The notes below the pieces were generated by a model, which was given only the letters and a program-made list of their open reading frames with translations, ran no database searches and had not been told where the DNA came from. DNA of 64,000 bases, taken from contig NZ_KK211346.1 of the NCBI RefSeq assembly GCF_000621785.1, forward strand, positions 1 to 64,000. Direction: 5' to 3'. The position numbers and the translations under genes are program-made. Source of the stretch: Ruminococcus flavefaciens ND2009 (lineage in GTDB: Bacteria > Bacillota > Clostridia > Oscillospirales > Ruminococcaceae). Below, piece after piece: positions 1 through 8,478 of the stretch (position 1 is the first letter of the stretch; each line of letters starts with the position of its first letter).

Positions 1-42
1 ATCGGGCAATTATAGCATAACGCTCCGCTTTTATGCTATAAT
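1..42. repeat. Palindromic 42-bp repeat, copy A
   Basis: The 12-base arms ATTATAGCATAA (9-20) and TTATGCTATAAT (31-42) are perfect inverted repeats around a CGCTCCGCTT loop. An inverted copy lies at 58830-58871 with three differences, two of which form a compensatory pair in the stem. The right arm ends in TATAAT, so the repeat may supply the -10 box of the acetyltransferase gene that starts at 65. It begins at the window edge and may extend further upstream. Confidence 0.75.
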
Positions 43-64
43 CATCAATAAAGGAGCCGTGGAT

Positions 65-520
65 ATGGAAATAAGACGAGCAGAAATAACAGATCTGGAA
101 ACGGTAAAACGAATAGTGCATGAGACTATAAGAGCAGTCTACCCTCACTATTATCCCAATGGCGCGGTAGAGTTCTTCATTGCCCACCACAGTCACGAAA
201 ACATCATGAAGGACATTAGCGCGGGCGGAGTGTATATACTTTACGACGGCGGAGTTCCTGCCGGAACGGTAACTGCTGCGGAAAATGAGCTGAACAGGCT
301 TTTCGTGCTGCCCGAATTTCAGGGCAGAGGATACGGCGGAAAGCTCCTTGCCTTTGCCGAGGAGCGCATTGCAGAGAGGTATGATAATATAGTTCTTTCC
401 GCGTCACTGCCTGCAAAGCCTATCTACATGAAAAAGGGATATATTTTCAAGGATTATAACAGTATAAAGTGCGGCGGCGGAGACTATCTCTGCTATGATG
501 AGATGAAAAAGAAGCTGTAA
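65..520 (+). CDS. GNAT family N-acetyltransferase
   Basis: A protein of about 151 residues with the acetyl-CoA binding core of GNAT acetyltransferases: NRLFVLPEFQGRGYGGKLL carries the Q/RxxGxG/A pyrophosphate loop (QGRGYG), followed by a helix and the late YMKKGY strand/loop typical of motif B. Two start codons are possible: ATG at 59 directly after the AAAGGAG (51-57), which is too close, and ATG at 65 with correct spacing; I prefer 65. The acceptor substrate cannot be read from sequence. It stops seven bases before the convergent ZIP transporter gene and its transcription may begin in the palindromic repeat at the window start. Confidence 0.85.
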   Translation: MEIRRAEITDLETVKRIVHETIRAVYPHYYPNGAVEFFIAHHSHENIMKDISAGGVYILYDGGVPAGTVTAAENELNRLFVLPEFQGRGYGGKLLAFAEERIAERYDNIVLSASLPAKPIYMKKGYIFKDYNSIKCGGGDYLCYDEMKKKL

Positions 521-526
521 GGGTTC

Positions 527-1309
527 TCAGCCCAGAGCCACGTCCAGTATCATCATGGCGGTGAATCCGCCGGCGAAGGAGATAGTTCCCACGTTTGAGT
601 GTTCTCCCTCTGACATTTCGGGGATAAGCTCCTCCACCACGACGTATATCATAGCACCTGCGGCAAAGCTGAGGAGATAGGGCATAGCAGGTATGACAAG
701 ACCTGCGGCGAGAATGGTGAGAATAGCTCCCACGGGCTCGGCAGCACCCGAGAGCATACCCATTAGGAAAGCCTTTGGCTTGCTCATGCCTCCTGCGCGG
801 AGGGGCATGGAGATGATAGCGCCCTCGGGGAAATTCTGGATAGCTATTCCCAGTGCAAGGGCGAATGCCTCGGCGGCGGAAATATTTGTATTTCCGTAGA
901 AAAGTCCCGCATATACAACTCCTACAGCCATACCCTCCGGGATATTATGGAGGGTCACAGCCAGGAGGAGCATGGTGTTTTTTGAAAGCTTAGCCTTTAT
1001 ACCCTCCGCCTTGTCGCTGTTCATGTGAAGGTGGGGGATAAGCTTGTCAAGGAGGAGAAGGAAGGCTATTCCTGCAAGGAAGCCCGCAGCGGCAGGTATG
1101 AACGCCAGACGTCCCATTTTTCCCTCCGACTGTTCAATGGCAGGAATAAGTAGGCTCCAGACGCTTGCGGCAGTCATTACTCCTGCGGCAAAGCCTGTAA
1201 GTATGCGCTGTATAGTAATGCTGAAGTTGTTCTTCATCGCAAAGACGCAGGCAGCGCCCAGGGACGTACCGAGAAACGGTATGGAAAGTCCTTTTACAAT
1301 TTCAAGCAT
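527..1309 (-). CDS. ZIP family divalent metal transporter
   Basis: An integral membrane protein of about 260 residues with roughly eight hydrophobic segments. HNIPEGMAVG and NFPEGAIIS are the HNxPEG metal-binding motifs of helices IV and V of the ZIP (Zrt/Irt-like, GufA subgroup) family, which import or equilibrate Zn2+ and other divalent ions. An EELIPE motif near the C-terminus completes the usual metal site. The start is ATG at 1309 because AAAGGAG precedes it by five bases; an upstream in-frame start would lie before that ribosome binding site. Substrate metal is inferred from the family only. Confidence 0.88.
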   Translation of the reverse strand: MLEIVKGLSIPFLGTSLGAACVFAMKNNFSITIQRILTGFAAGVMTAASVWSLLIPAIEQSEGKMGRLAFIPAAAGFLAGIAFLLLLDKLIPHLHMNSDKAEGIKAKLSKNTMLLLAVTLHNIPEGMAVGVVYAGLFYGNTNISAAEAFALALGIAIQNFPEGAIISMPLRAGGMSKPKAFLMGMLSGAAEPVGAILTILAAGLVIPAMPYLLSFAAGAMIYVVVEELIPEMSEGEHSNVGTISFAGGFTAMMILDVALG

Positions 1310-1378
1310 AATAACTCCTTTCTTGATTAGCAACTGCTAACCATATATATTATAACATAACACAGTTAAAACATCAAG

Positions 1379-1412
1379 GGCGCAGTGCACTGATGCAACA
1401 GTCACCGCGCCC
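1379..1412. terminator. GC-rich inverted repeat, possible terminator
   Basis: GGGCGC at 1379 pairs with GCGCCC at 1407-1412, with further partial pairing inside, and is followed on the + strand by a T-rich stretch. No convincing + strand transcript ends here, so its role is uncertain. Confidence 0.4.
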
Positions 1413-1469
1413 TGTTATTATATTATTCGCAACAGCCTCTGCAAGTGATTAACGTCTGCGGGAGGTATA

Positions 1470-1514
1470 AGAAAAGCCATAGTATCCCGGATTTTTATGG
1501 GGACACTATGGCTT
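1470..1514 (-). terminator. Terminator of the GH13 gene
   Basis: AAGCCATAGT (1474-1483) pairs perfectly with ACTATGGCTT (1505-1514). On the minus strand the stem is followed by a run TTTTCTT, giving a rho-independent terminator just past the stop of the amylase gene. Confidence 0.7.
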
Positions 1515-1524
1515 TGATACTATA

Positions 1525-3111
1525 TCAGTCCAGCTTTGTGAAGCGTCTTACCTCACCTGATTTTCCAACGAACATTGCCTTTGGTCTTGCCCAGACCTCG
1601 CCGTCCTTGAGGGACTTGTAGACCACAAGCTCCTCCATGGTCTCGCTGTGTCTTGCAACTGCGATGACCTCATACTCATTGCCCTTGAAATGGCGGTACT
1701 TAGCGCCCACAACTATCTCTGTATCCTTGTCCTCAACGGGCTTCTCGTCTTCGGGTTCGATGTTGACTATATCATCGGCAACGATTATCATAGCCGAGTA
1801 AGGTCTCATGCGGACATAGGCGTTTCCGTTCTCCACCTGAAGGGGAGAAGCTGTGAATACGTCCACCAGTCTTGAGAGGTGGGTGCCGAAGTTAAGGTCG
1901 AAGTCATAGTCTGCAAGGTTGAGAGCAACGTAAACGGTCTGATCGCCCAGTACCTTCTTGAACAGCAGCTGCTGATTGGTTATCATGATACGTTCATAGC
2001 TGCCTGTTCTGAGTGCAGGGTAAGCGCGGTAGATCCGACCAAGCTTTACGATGTGCTTATAGAGGGATAAGTTCTCACGCTCCATATCCTGAAGGTGGAG
2101 GCAGGGGCGGAGGTTATCGTCGGAGTTGTTTTCCTTTCTTCCCTCTATGCCGTATTCGCTTCCGTAGTAGATAGAGGGGATACCGGGCATGGTGTACATG
2201 AGAGTGTAGACGAGGGGCAGATGTGCATGGTTGTGGAGGGTGCTTGCCAGACGGTTGACATCGTGGTTGTCCACGAAGTTGTACAGGTCGATATTGCGGT
2301 AGATACCGCCGTTAGCGCCCGACTGTCTGTTTATGGAGTAGTCTATCTCGAAGTAGTTCTTGTCGTTGTGAGAGGACCACAGTCCCTTGTAGCACTCATA
2401 GTTGGTAACGCTGTCCAGCATCTCGGGGTTAGCCCAGCGGTTGTAGTCCCCGTGGATTATCTCACCCATGAGCCAGAAATCGGGCTTCTTGCCCTTGCAG
2501 AAGCTTCTTATGCGCTTGAAGAAGTCGAAGTCGATACAGTCAGCGGCGTCGAAGCGTATACCGTCAATGTCAAAGGACTCTATCCAGTAGTTCACAGCGT
2601 CCAGCAGGTGGTCGCAGACTCCGGGATTGCGGAGATTGAGCTTTACCAGATTGTAGTGACCGTTCCAGCCCTCGTACCAGAAGGGGTCGCCGCAGGGGCT
2701 GGGACCGCCGAAGTTCAGGTTCTGGAACCAGTCGCAGTACTCAGAGCCCTGGCCCTTTTCCTGTATATCAACGAACTGAGGGAATTTTCTTCCGACGTGG
2801 TTGAAAACTCCGTCAAGGATTATGCGTATGCCGTTTTCATGAAGTCTGTCACAAATGAAGCGGAAGGAGTTATTGTCACCGAGTCTGCGGTCTATCTTCT
2901 TGTAGTCGATGGTGTCATAGCCATGCTCAACGGACTCAAAAACGGGACCGAAGTAAACGGCGTCCACGTTCATTTCCTTGAGATGAGGGATCCAGTCCAG
3001 GACCTTGTCGAGACGGTAGGTAACGTCCTCGCTTCCGTCATTGAATTTAGGTGCCCCGCAGAATCCAAGCGGATAGATGTGATAGATTATCGCGTTATCG
3101 TACCAATTCAT
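1525..3111 (-). CDS. GH13 alpha-amylase family protein fused to a C-terminal DUF1653 domain
   Basis: A 528-residue cytoplasmic glycoside hydrolase with no signal peptide. The four GH13 regions are visible: ILDGVFNHVG (region I), DGIRFDAAD (II, nucleophile Asp), WLMGEIIHGD (III, acid/base Glu) and FVDNHDVNR (IV). A C-terminal beta domain follows to about residue 450. The last ~60 residues (YRHFKGNEYEV, then ARHSETMEELVVYKS and WARPKAMF) match the free-standing DUF1653 domain, making this a fusion. It probably acts on maltodextrins or glycogen; exact specificity (alpha-amylase, neopullulanase or glucanotransferase) cannot be decided. The start is ATG at 3111, ten bases after AAGGAG; a GTG at 3120 is too close to that site. 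The HD hydrolase gene lies 20 bases upstream, so the two are probably co-transcribed. Confidence 0.88.
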   Translation of the reverse strand: MNWYDNAIIYHIYPLGFCGAPKFNDGSEDVTYRLDKVLDWIPHLKEMNVDAVYFGPVFESVEHGYDTIDYKKIDRRLGDNNSFRFICDRLHENGIRIILDGVFNHVGRKFPQFVDIQEKGQGSEYCDWFQNLNFGGPSPCGDPFWYEGWNGHYNLVKLNLRNPGVCDHLLDAVNYWIESFDIDGIRFDAADCIDFDFFKRIRSFCKGKKPDFWLMGEIIHGDYNRWANPEMLDSVTNYECYKGLWSSHNDKNYFEIDYSINRQSGANGGIYRNIDLYNFVDNHDVNRLASTLHNHAHLPLVYTLMYTMPGIPSIYYGSEYGIEGRKENNSDDNLRPCLHLQDMERENLSLYKHIVKLGRIYRAYPALRTGSYERIMITNQQLLFKKVLGDQTVYVALNLADYDFDLNFGTHLSRLVDVFTASPLQVENGNAYVRMRPYSAMIIVADDIVNIEPEDEKPVEDKDTEIVVGAKYRHFKGNEYEVIAVARHSETMEELVVYKSLKDGEVWARPKAMFVGKSGEVRRFTKLD

Positions 3112-3131
3112 AAATAACACACTCCTTATTT

Positions 3132-3734
3132 TTATTTGTTTGAGCCTTCAAGGAAATATGACGCCTCCATATCAGCCACGTTCAGTGCCAACGCCAGCGG
3201 ATACATTTCGAGCGCCTTTCCGATGGTACCTCTTTCCTCGGTACCGCCATATGAAAAGCCCATGTGGTAGCGTATTGCGAATGCTTCCTCGCGGGTCAGT
3301 CGGTTCTCACCGTAGAAATAACCCGAGAGTATGTATACGGACTTCTCCCCATGTCCGTAAGGAAGCGTATCATTGATGGCGTAGAAGGGGACCTTTTCCC
3401 ACTGTCCCGTTTCATCGTTCTTCTTGTTGCGCATCTCAACGGTGTAGAAATTCACCTTGCAGACGTCATGGAGAAGAGCGACCAGAGCGATAGTCTCCTC
3501 GGAATAGTCCATACCGTAGAGCTCCTTGGTGCGGGGGCGTGAAAGATAGTCCTTCAGGCAGTGGTACACATTCAGGCTGTGCTGAACGAGACCTCCCTCA
3601 TAGGAGCCGTGGAATCTTGTGCTGCTGGGAGCGGTGAAGAAATCGCTTCTCTCGAGAAACTCCAGAAGCTTGTCTGCACCCTCGCGTTTGATGTTTTCTT
3701 TGTAAATTGATATGAATTCTTCTTTTGCCGTCAT
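3132..3734 (-). CDS. HD domain phosphohydrolase
   Basis: A 200-residue soluble protein with the metal-binding HD superfamily pattern: GLVQHSLNVY supplies the first His, LLHDVCKVNFY the HD doublet, and later His/Asp residues complete the site (YHMGF, LNVADMEA). Such proteins hydrolyse phosphomono- or phosphodiesters of nucleotides; the substrate is unknown. ATG at 3734 follows AGGAG with good spacing. It is the first gene of a likely two-gene unit with the GH13-DUF1653 protein. Confidence 0.8.
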   Translation of the reverse strand: MTAKEEFISIYKENIKREGADKLLEFLERSDFFTAPSSTRFHGSYEGGLVQHSLNVYHCLKDYLSRPRTKELYGMDYSEETIALVALLHDVCKVNFYTVEMRNKKNDETGQWEKVPFYAINDTLPYGHGEKSVYILSGYFYGENRLTREEAFAIRYHMGFSYGGTEERGTIGKALEMYPLALALNVADMEASYFLEGSNK

Positions 3735-4049
3735 AATGTTACTCCTTAAAATACAGTATAATTATTATACCACAAATTGTAATTAAATTCAATAGGGCGT
3801 ATATGATTTTTTTATGGATTTTAACTATAATTGGCAGTACAACTTTTCCAGCGGAAAAAAAGTAGGTGCAGGCACTTGAAATTTCTTCTGAAATATGGCA
3901 TAATTAAAACATGATCCTTTAGCCGTCAGCCATTGGTATCGGAAGGATCATATCATCCGTATGTTTGAGCGGCGAAGCCGCTTCCCGAAGGCTGACAGCT
4001 TCATAAATACGGCGTCCGCAGCCGAAAAGCGGAAGTTAAGGAGGGACTT
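3735..4049 (+). promoter_or_regulatory. 315-bp intergenic region with structured guaA leader
   Basis: No gene is seen. The guaA-proximal part can form several stems: ATGATCCTT (3911-3919) with AAGGATCAT (3943-3951), nine perfect pairs; AGCCGTCAGCC (3921-3931) with GGCTGACAGCT (3990-4000), ten of eleven pairs; and GCGGC/GCCGC (3969-3973/3977-3981). The second stem starts in the loop of the first, so together they would make a pseudoknot. I do not see the conserved core of a purine riboswitch. The SD AAGGAGGG lies at 4038-4045. Confidence 0.5.
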
Positions 4050-5603
4050 ATGTCTAACCAGCTTTGTATAGTCCTCGATTTCGGCGGTCAGTACAATCAG
4101 CTCATCGCAAGAAGAGTCAGAGAGTGCGGAGTATACTGCGAGATCAAGAGATTTGACACGCCCATAAGCGAGATAAAGGCGATGAACCCGACTGCTATCA
4201 TTTTCACAGGCGGTCCCAACAGCGTTTACGATCCCAGCTCGCCCCATATCTCAGAGGAGATATTCAGCATCGGAGTACCGATACTCGGTATCTGCTACGG
4301 ATGTCAGCTCATGGCGTACACTCTCGGCGGCAAGGTAGAGAGCTGCGAGAAAAGCGAATACGGAAAGATCGAGATCTCTCAGAACAGCGGAAGCCTTATA
4401 TTTGAGGGCGTTCCCGAAAAGAGCGTAGTATGGATGAGCCACACCGATTTCGTAAGTCAGCTTCCCGAGGGCTTCAGCGTAACGGCAAAGTCTGCGGACT
4501 GTCCCTGTGCCGCATTTGAAGCACCCGATAGAAAGCTCTATGCAGTGCAGTTCCACCCCGAGGTGACACACAGCGAATACGGCAAGCAGATACTCCATAA
4601 TTTCTTATATAACGTTTGCGGCTGCACAGGCGACTGGGTAATGGACGATTTCATCGAGAACACAGTTGCGAAGCTCCGCGAGCAGATAGGCGACAAGAAG
4701 GTAATACTGGGACTTTCAGGGGGAGTTGACTCCTCAGTCGCAGCAGGACTTCTCAGCCGTGCAGTGGGCAAGCAGCTTACCTGCGTATTCGTGGATCAGG
4801 GACTTATGCGCAAGGACGAGGGAGACTTCGTCGAGGAGACCTTTACAAAGCTTTTTGACATGAACTTTGTCCGTGTAAACTGCAAGGACCAGTTCCTCAA
4901 GGCGCTCAAGGGCGTCAGCGACCCCGAGCAGAAGCGTAAGATAATCGGCACAGAGTTCTACAACGTATTCTGGGACAAGATAAGAGAGCAGGGAACAGAC
5001 GGATTTTTCGCACAGGGAACCATCTACCCCGACCGTATCGAATCGGGCAGAGGAAATCAGGCAGGTCACGGCAGCACAGCTGTCATCAAGACCCACCACA
5101 ACATGGTAAAGATGCCCGAGGACATCAAGTTCGCAGGAACTATCGAGCCTCTGGGCGACCTGTTCAAGGACGAGGTAAGACAGGTGGGCGAGAAGCTTGG
5201 CATACCCCACGATCTTGTGTGGAGACAGCCCTTCCCGGGACCGGGTCTCGGAGTTCGTATCATCGGCGAGATAACCGAGGAGAAGATAAAGATACTTCAG
5301 GAAGCAGACGCAGTATTCCGTGACGAGATACGCAAGAGCGGCATTGAGTCGGAGCTCAAGCAGTTCTTTGCAGTTCTGCCCGACGTGCGTACAGTAGGCG
5401 TAATGGGCGACCATCGTACATACGACCACCTTATCGCAATACGCGCAGTTACCACCGATGACTTCATGACAGCGGACTGGGCGCGTATCCCCTATGACGT
5501 GCTTGCGAGAGTATCCAACCGTCTCTGCAACGAGGTAGAGCACGTTAACAGAGTAGTGTATGATATAACCTCCAAGCCTCCGGGAACCGTGGAGTGGGAA
5601 TAA
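4050..5603 (+). CDS. guaA: GMP synthase (glutamine-hydrolysing)
   Basis: A full-length 517-residue GMP synthetase converting XMP to GMP with ATP and glutamine. The N-terminal class I amidotransferase domain shows GICYG with nucleophile Cys82 and the His/Glu of [11 protein letters not shown]. The ATP pyrophosphatase domain has the PP-loop [11 protein letters not shown] near residue 224. The C-terminal dimerisation domain ends with the typical [13 protein letters not shown] at 4050 follows a strong AAGGAGGG. The gene is monocistronic, closed by a hairpin at 5728, and preceded by a leader able to fold into a compact structure, which suggests transcript-level control by a purine-related or other signal (inference). 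Confidence 0.97.
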   Translation: MSNQLCIVLDFGGQYNQLIARRVRECGVYCEIKRFDTPISEIKAMNPTAIIFTGGPNSVYDPSSPHISEEIFSIGVPILGICYGCQLMAYTLGGKVESCEKSEYGKIEISQNSGSLIFEGVPEKSVVWMSHTDFVSQLPEGFSVTAKSADCPCAAFEAPDRKLYAVQFHPEVTHSEYGKQILHNFLYNVCGCTGDWVMDDFIENTVAKLREQIGDKKVILGLSGGVDSSVAAGLLSRAVGKQLTCVFVDQGLMRKDEGDFVEETFTKLFDMNFVRVNCKDQFLKALKGVSDPEQKRKIIGTEFYNVFWDKIREQGTDGFFAQGTIYPDRIESGRGNQAGHGSTAVIKTHHNMVKMPEDIKFAGTIEPLGDLFKDEVRQVGEKLGIPHDLVWRQPFPGPGLGVRIIGEITEEKIKILQEADAVFRDEIRKSGIESELKQFFAVLPDVRTVGVMGDHRTYDHLIAIRAVTTDDFMTADWARIPYDVLARVSNRLCNEVEHVNRVVYDITSKPPGTVEWE

Positions 5604-5727
5604 TAAACAAGGCCTCAGAAACGGCGTAAATACGCCAAAAGCCGTTATTAAACCGTTATCATGGCAACGTTTTGGCAACAATTCTCGATTATCGGCAACA
5701 GTTATAAATATTCTGTCTGAAAAGATA

Positions 5728-5767
5728 AGAGCTATCTGATTCAAGTTAGAATCTGATAGCTCTTTTT
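5728..5767. terminator. Bidirectional terminator
   Basis: AGAGCTATC-T-GATTC pairs with GAATC-T-GATAGCTCT with one U-U mismatch and is followed by TTTTTGTTTT on the + strand. It lies between convergent guaA and the small minus-strand gene ending at 5771. Confidence 0.85.
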
Positions 5768-5770
5768 GTT

Positions 5771-6043
5771 TTATTGTGATATTCCTAAGAGTTTTTCTAA
5801 TTCCGGTTTATTGGCTATTCGACATCTAAGAGATATGGTGAATGACGCAAGCCAATTCGGACCATCAAGCATAAATCTGAACCTTTGGTAGATAGGAGCA
5901 TATTCAATCACAATTTCTTTTAGAGCATCATTATTTAAGCCTTCAAGTTTCCGAGGATTCATTATAAAGGCAAGTAGCTTCTTTGAAATGTCAATTCCAG
6001 TTCCTTCTTTAATAAAGTTTTTCACATCTTGATGTTTATCCAT
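5771..6043 (-). CDS. Hypothetical 90-residue protein
   Basis: A small soluble protein, mostly helical by composition, with no recognised domain and no signal peptide or membrane segment. ATG at 6043 follows GAGGAGAAC at correct spacing, so translation is likely. It is more AT-rich than guaA beside it, suggesting later acquisition. It lies downstream of the GH25 lysozyme gene in the opposite-facing direction from guaA and shares the terminator at 5728. Function unknown. Confidence 0.65.
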   Translation of the reverse strand: MDKHQDVKNFIKEGTGIDISKKLLAFIMNPRKLEGLNNDALKEIVIEYAPIYQRFRFMLDGPNWLASFTISLRCRIANKPELEKLLGISQ

Positions 6044-6127
6044 TGTTCTCCTCTTTCAATGCTCTGCGCTCAGCTTCATTCCGCTCCGCCTCCGACCTCG
6101 GATACCTATATCTCCATTGGTCGTGTT

Positions 6128-7429
6128 TTATCTATTCATATACTGTATGTCCATATCCACATCACCAATAATACCGGGGATATGACCGTAGGCGCTTGCC
6201 TGCCAGATAGCGTAGTCGCCCTCATAGTCGGTCTCATCGACGAAGTGAGCCAGCCATACGGGGTGAGAAGCCTTTGTGCGCTGGCTCCAGAAGTTATTGA
6301 GGAAGTTCTTGCTGCTGTAGAGCATAGCGGAGTAGCCGCACTTTTCCATTTCGTCGGCGAAGGCGGCATATATGTCATTGAGGTCCCTGATGCTCATGCC
6401 GTATTTCTGGAAGTTTCCGAACTCCTCCCAGTCGAAGGCGACGGGGAAGTCCAGCTGCTGACCGTTCAGGTTATCGGCTATCCAGCGGGCGTGTTCGCGG
6501 ACGCCCTCCTCGGAGTTATCGGTGGTATAGAAGTAAACGCCCACATCGAGACCTGCGGCGGTGGCGTTCTCGATATTCTGGCGGAAGTAGTCATCCATGG
6601 TGATCTGGCTGTAGTAATAGCCGATACGGATAATGACGAAGCTGCACCCTGCGTCGCGGACCGCGTTGTAGTCCACATTGGTCTGCCATGCAGATACATC
6701 GATGCCGAAGCGGACACCCTCCTGATCGTATCTTTCGATAAAGCTGCTGTAATCCACTCTCGGGTTATTGTCAACGGGAGCAGGCACCTGTTCCACAACA
6801 GATATAGTCAGGTCCCAGGAAACGGAATTGCCGGAGCTGTCGGTGGCTGTGGCAGTAAGGGGATAATCGCCCACAGCATTTGGGTCAACGTCTCCCTCGT
6901 AGGTAAGGGAAGGAGTCTTATCGAAATTATCCGCAAATCCCACATAATTGTTCAGGTCAAATGGAGTTCCTACTTTATGATTTGGAGTCCACCCTGCATT
7001 GAGCACAATGGGAGGAGTGGTGTCCAACACGCTGTACTGAAGCTTCTGTTTGAACTCATTTCCCTTGTAGATATAGGGTATCTCAACCTCGAAAACGCCT
7101 GTATCTGAGGTGTTGAGCATTACCTCACCGTCCTTGAGGTCCACATTTTTCTCGGTGATGAAGTCCTTGAGCTTTATTTCCTCATAGACCTCTACGGAGT
7201 CCTTGCCCTTGAGCACCAGATCCTTGGGAGGCTCGGGCTTGGCGGCGGTAGTTGTTGTGGTAACAGCCGTAGTTTTTACGGCAGATGAAGAGGTTTTTGC
7301 AGTTGATGTAACAGCGGTTGTGGTATTGACCTCAACGGAAACGCTTGCTGTATTGCTTACCTTTTTGCTGCCGCAGCCTGCGAGGAGGCAGAGTGCAGCG
7401 AAAACGGGGATTATATATTTTGATCTCAT
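6128..7429 (-). CDS. Secreted GH25 lysozyme lipoprotein with Ig-like domains
   Basis: A 433-residue protein with a lipoprotein signal peptide (lipobox LLAGC, Cys19), so it should be anchored to the outer face of the membrane. A Thr/Ala-rich stretch at about 30-70 is a flexible linker. Two beta-sandwich (Ig/DUF5011-like) modules cover about 70-215, the second with ATDSSGN. The C-terminal 200 residues are a GH25 muramidase: GIDVSAWQ (catalytic Asp), a second acidic cluster AFDWEEF and WQ near the end. It cleaves N-acetylmuramic acid linkages in peptidoglycan. The start is ATG at 7429 after AAAGGAAC. A role in wall turnover or in attacking other bacteria are both possible. Confidence 0.9.
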   Translation of the reverse strand: MRSKYIIPVFAALCLLAGCGSKKVSNTASVSVEVNTTTAVTSTAKTSSSAVKTTAVTTTTTAAKPEPPKDLVLKGKDSVEVYEEIKLKDFITEKNVDLKDGEVMLNTSDTGVFEVEIPYIYKGNEFKQKLQYSVLDTTPPIVLNAGWTPNHKVGTPFDLNNYVGFADNFDKTPSLTYEGDVDPNAVGDYPLTATATDSSGNSVSWDLTISVVEQVPAPVDNNPRVDYSSFIERYDQEGVRFGIDVSAWQTNVDYNAVRDAGCSFVIIRIGYYYSQITMDDYFRQNIENATAAGLDVGVYFYTTDNSEEGVREHARWIADNLNGQQLDFPVAFDWEEFGNFQKYGMSIRDLNDIYAAFADEMEKCGYSAMLYSSKNFLNNFWSQRTKASHPVWLAHFVDETDYEGDYAIWQASAYGHIPGIIGDVDMDIQYMNR

Positions 7430-7543
7430 GTTGTTCCTTTCGGCAGATGGATTTTATCGTGTAAAGATATAATCAATTATATCATAAGCGGAGCCGATTG
7501 TAAAGAAAAACTATATCATGTGCAGAAAAGAATGGGTACAAAT

Positions 7544-7572
7544 TTGACTTTTTATCGGCTGTTTGCTATAAT
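7544..7572 (+). promoter_or_regulatory. Sigma-A promoter for the amidohydrolase gene
   Basis: TTGACT (7544-7549), a 17-base spacer and TATAAT (7567-7572) lie 58 bases before the ATG at 7631. Confidence 0.8.
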
Positions 7573-7630
7573 ATTATATTATTTTGATTATGTACAGTTC
7601 AGCGCAGCTTCTTATGAAAGGAATAATACA

Positions 7631-8410
7631 ATGATCTTAGATGCACATTTACATCTTCCCTGGCAGGAGCCTGAGCTTAACGCGAAGAGGGACAGGCTCA
7701 CGGCGGAGCTTGAAAAAAACGGCGTCAGCGGCGGAGTAGTCATAGCCGATTCCGAGCTTGAAAGCGTTATCGGCTCCGTCGCAGAGTGTGCGGAGCTTTT
7801 CCGCGGCAGCGATAATATTAAGGTAGTCGCAGGCATAAGCCCTCTTATCAGCTTTGAAGGGCAGCTGCGGCTTTGCAGGGAGCTTCTTGACCACAGAGAC
7901 ATTGCGGGGCTGAAGGTGTACACAGGCCATGAGGACTTTTACTGTACCGACAGCAGCCTTTTCCCCGTGTATGACCTTGCGGCGGAGTACCGCGTGCCCG
8001 TACTTTTTCACACGGGCTGGGACAACTCTCACTATGCTTCTCCCGAGCGTATGAAGGAGCTTGCCGAGAGCCGACCGCAGAACATATTCGTCTACTGTCA
8101 CTGCTTTTATCCTGACACAGATAAGTGCTTTAAGGTGCTGGGAGACTGCGGCAACGTCATGTTTGACACCTCATCGCTGGCAGACAGTGAGGAGCATATC
8201 CCTGCCATAGCCGAAAGCCTTGAAGGAGCCATTGAGCGTATTCCCTACAGGATAATGTACGGCTCCGACTTCGGGAGCTGTGACATGGGAGCCCATATCC
8301 GCTTTGCAAAGGGGCTGCACCTGACAGATGTACAGCGCCGCCTGTTCATGTGGGGGAACGCAGCAAGGCTCTACGGCATAATGCAGGGGAGGGCGTCCCG
8401 CATCTTGTAA
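7631..8410 (+). CDS. Amidohydrolase/TatD-like metal-dependent hydrolase
   Basis: A 259-residue TIM-barrel hydrolase. The opening DAHLHLP is the HxH metal motif of strand 1; later strands show GLKVYTGHED, LFHTGWDN (His), VYCHCFYP (His) and MYGSDFGS (Asp), the order seen in amidohydrolase-2/TatD-type enzymes. The substrate is unknown. The start at 7631 is chosen because the promoter at 7544-7572 lies upstream of it and a weak GAAAGG precedes it; a longer reading frame from 7520 would include the promoter. It is followed after 68 bases by the TIR protein gene, which has its own promoter. Confidence 0.85.
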   Translation: MILDAHLHLPWQEPELNAKRDRLTAELEKNGVSGGVVIADSELESVIGSVAECAELFRGSDNIKVVAGISPLISFEGQLRLCRELLDHRDIAGLKVYTGHEDFYCTDSSLFPVYDLAAEYRVPVLFHTGWDNSHYASPERMKELAESRPQNIFVYCHCFYPDTDKCFKVLGDCGNVMFDTSSLADSEEHIPAIAESLEGAIERIPYRIMYGSDFGSCDMGAHIRFAKGLHLTDVQRRLFMWGNAARLYGIMQGRASRIL

Positions 8411-8422
8411 TAACAAATAACG

Positions 8423-8451
8423 TTGCATTTTTTACAAATACGTGTTATAAT
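8423..8451 (+). promoter_or_regulatory. Promoter for the TIR-domain gene
   Basis: TTGCAT (8423-8428), 17 bases, TATAAT (8446-8451), 28 bases before the ATG at 8479. Confidence 0.75.
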
Positions 8452-8478
8452 ATCAAAGTATCAAAGGAGGTGGAGCTG

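Noticed and set aside
2095..3117. Long plus-strand open frame opposite the GH13 gene
   Set aside because: Valine-rich mirror of the amylase codons; no ribosome binding site and no domain. The minus-strand frame has all GH13 motifs.
3905..4049. Known purine riboswitch upstream of guaA
   Set aside because: The conserved junction bases of that class are not visible; only generic stems are.
4734..5744. Long minus-strand frame opposite guaA
   Set aside because: Mirror of guaA codons without any recognisable domain.
6029..7108. Long plus-strand frame opposite the GH25 gene
   Set aside because: The minus strand holds a lipoprotein signal and GH25 motifs; this frame has none and overlaps the real ribosome binding site region of the 90-residue gene.
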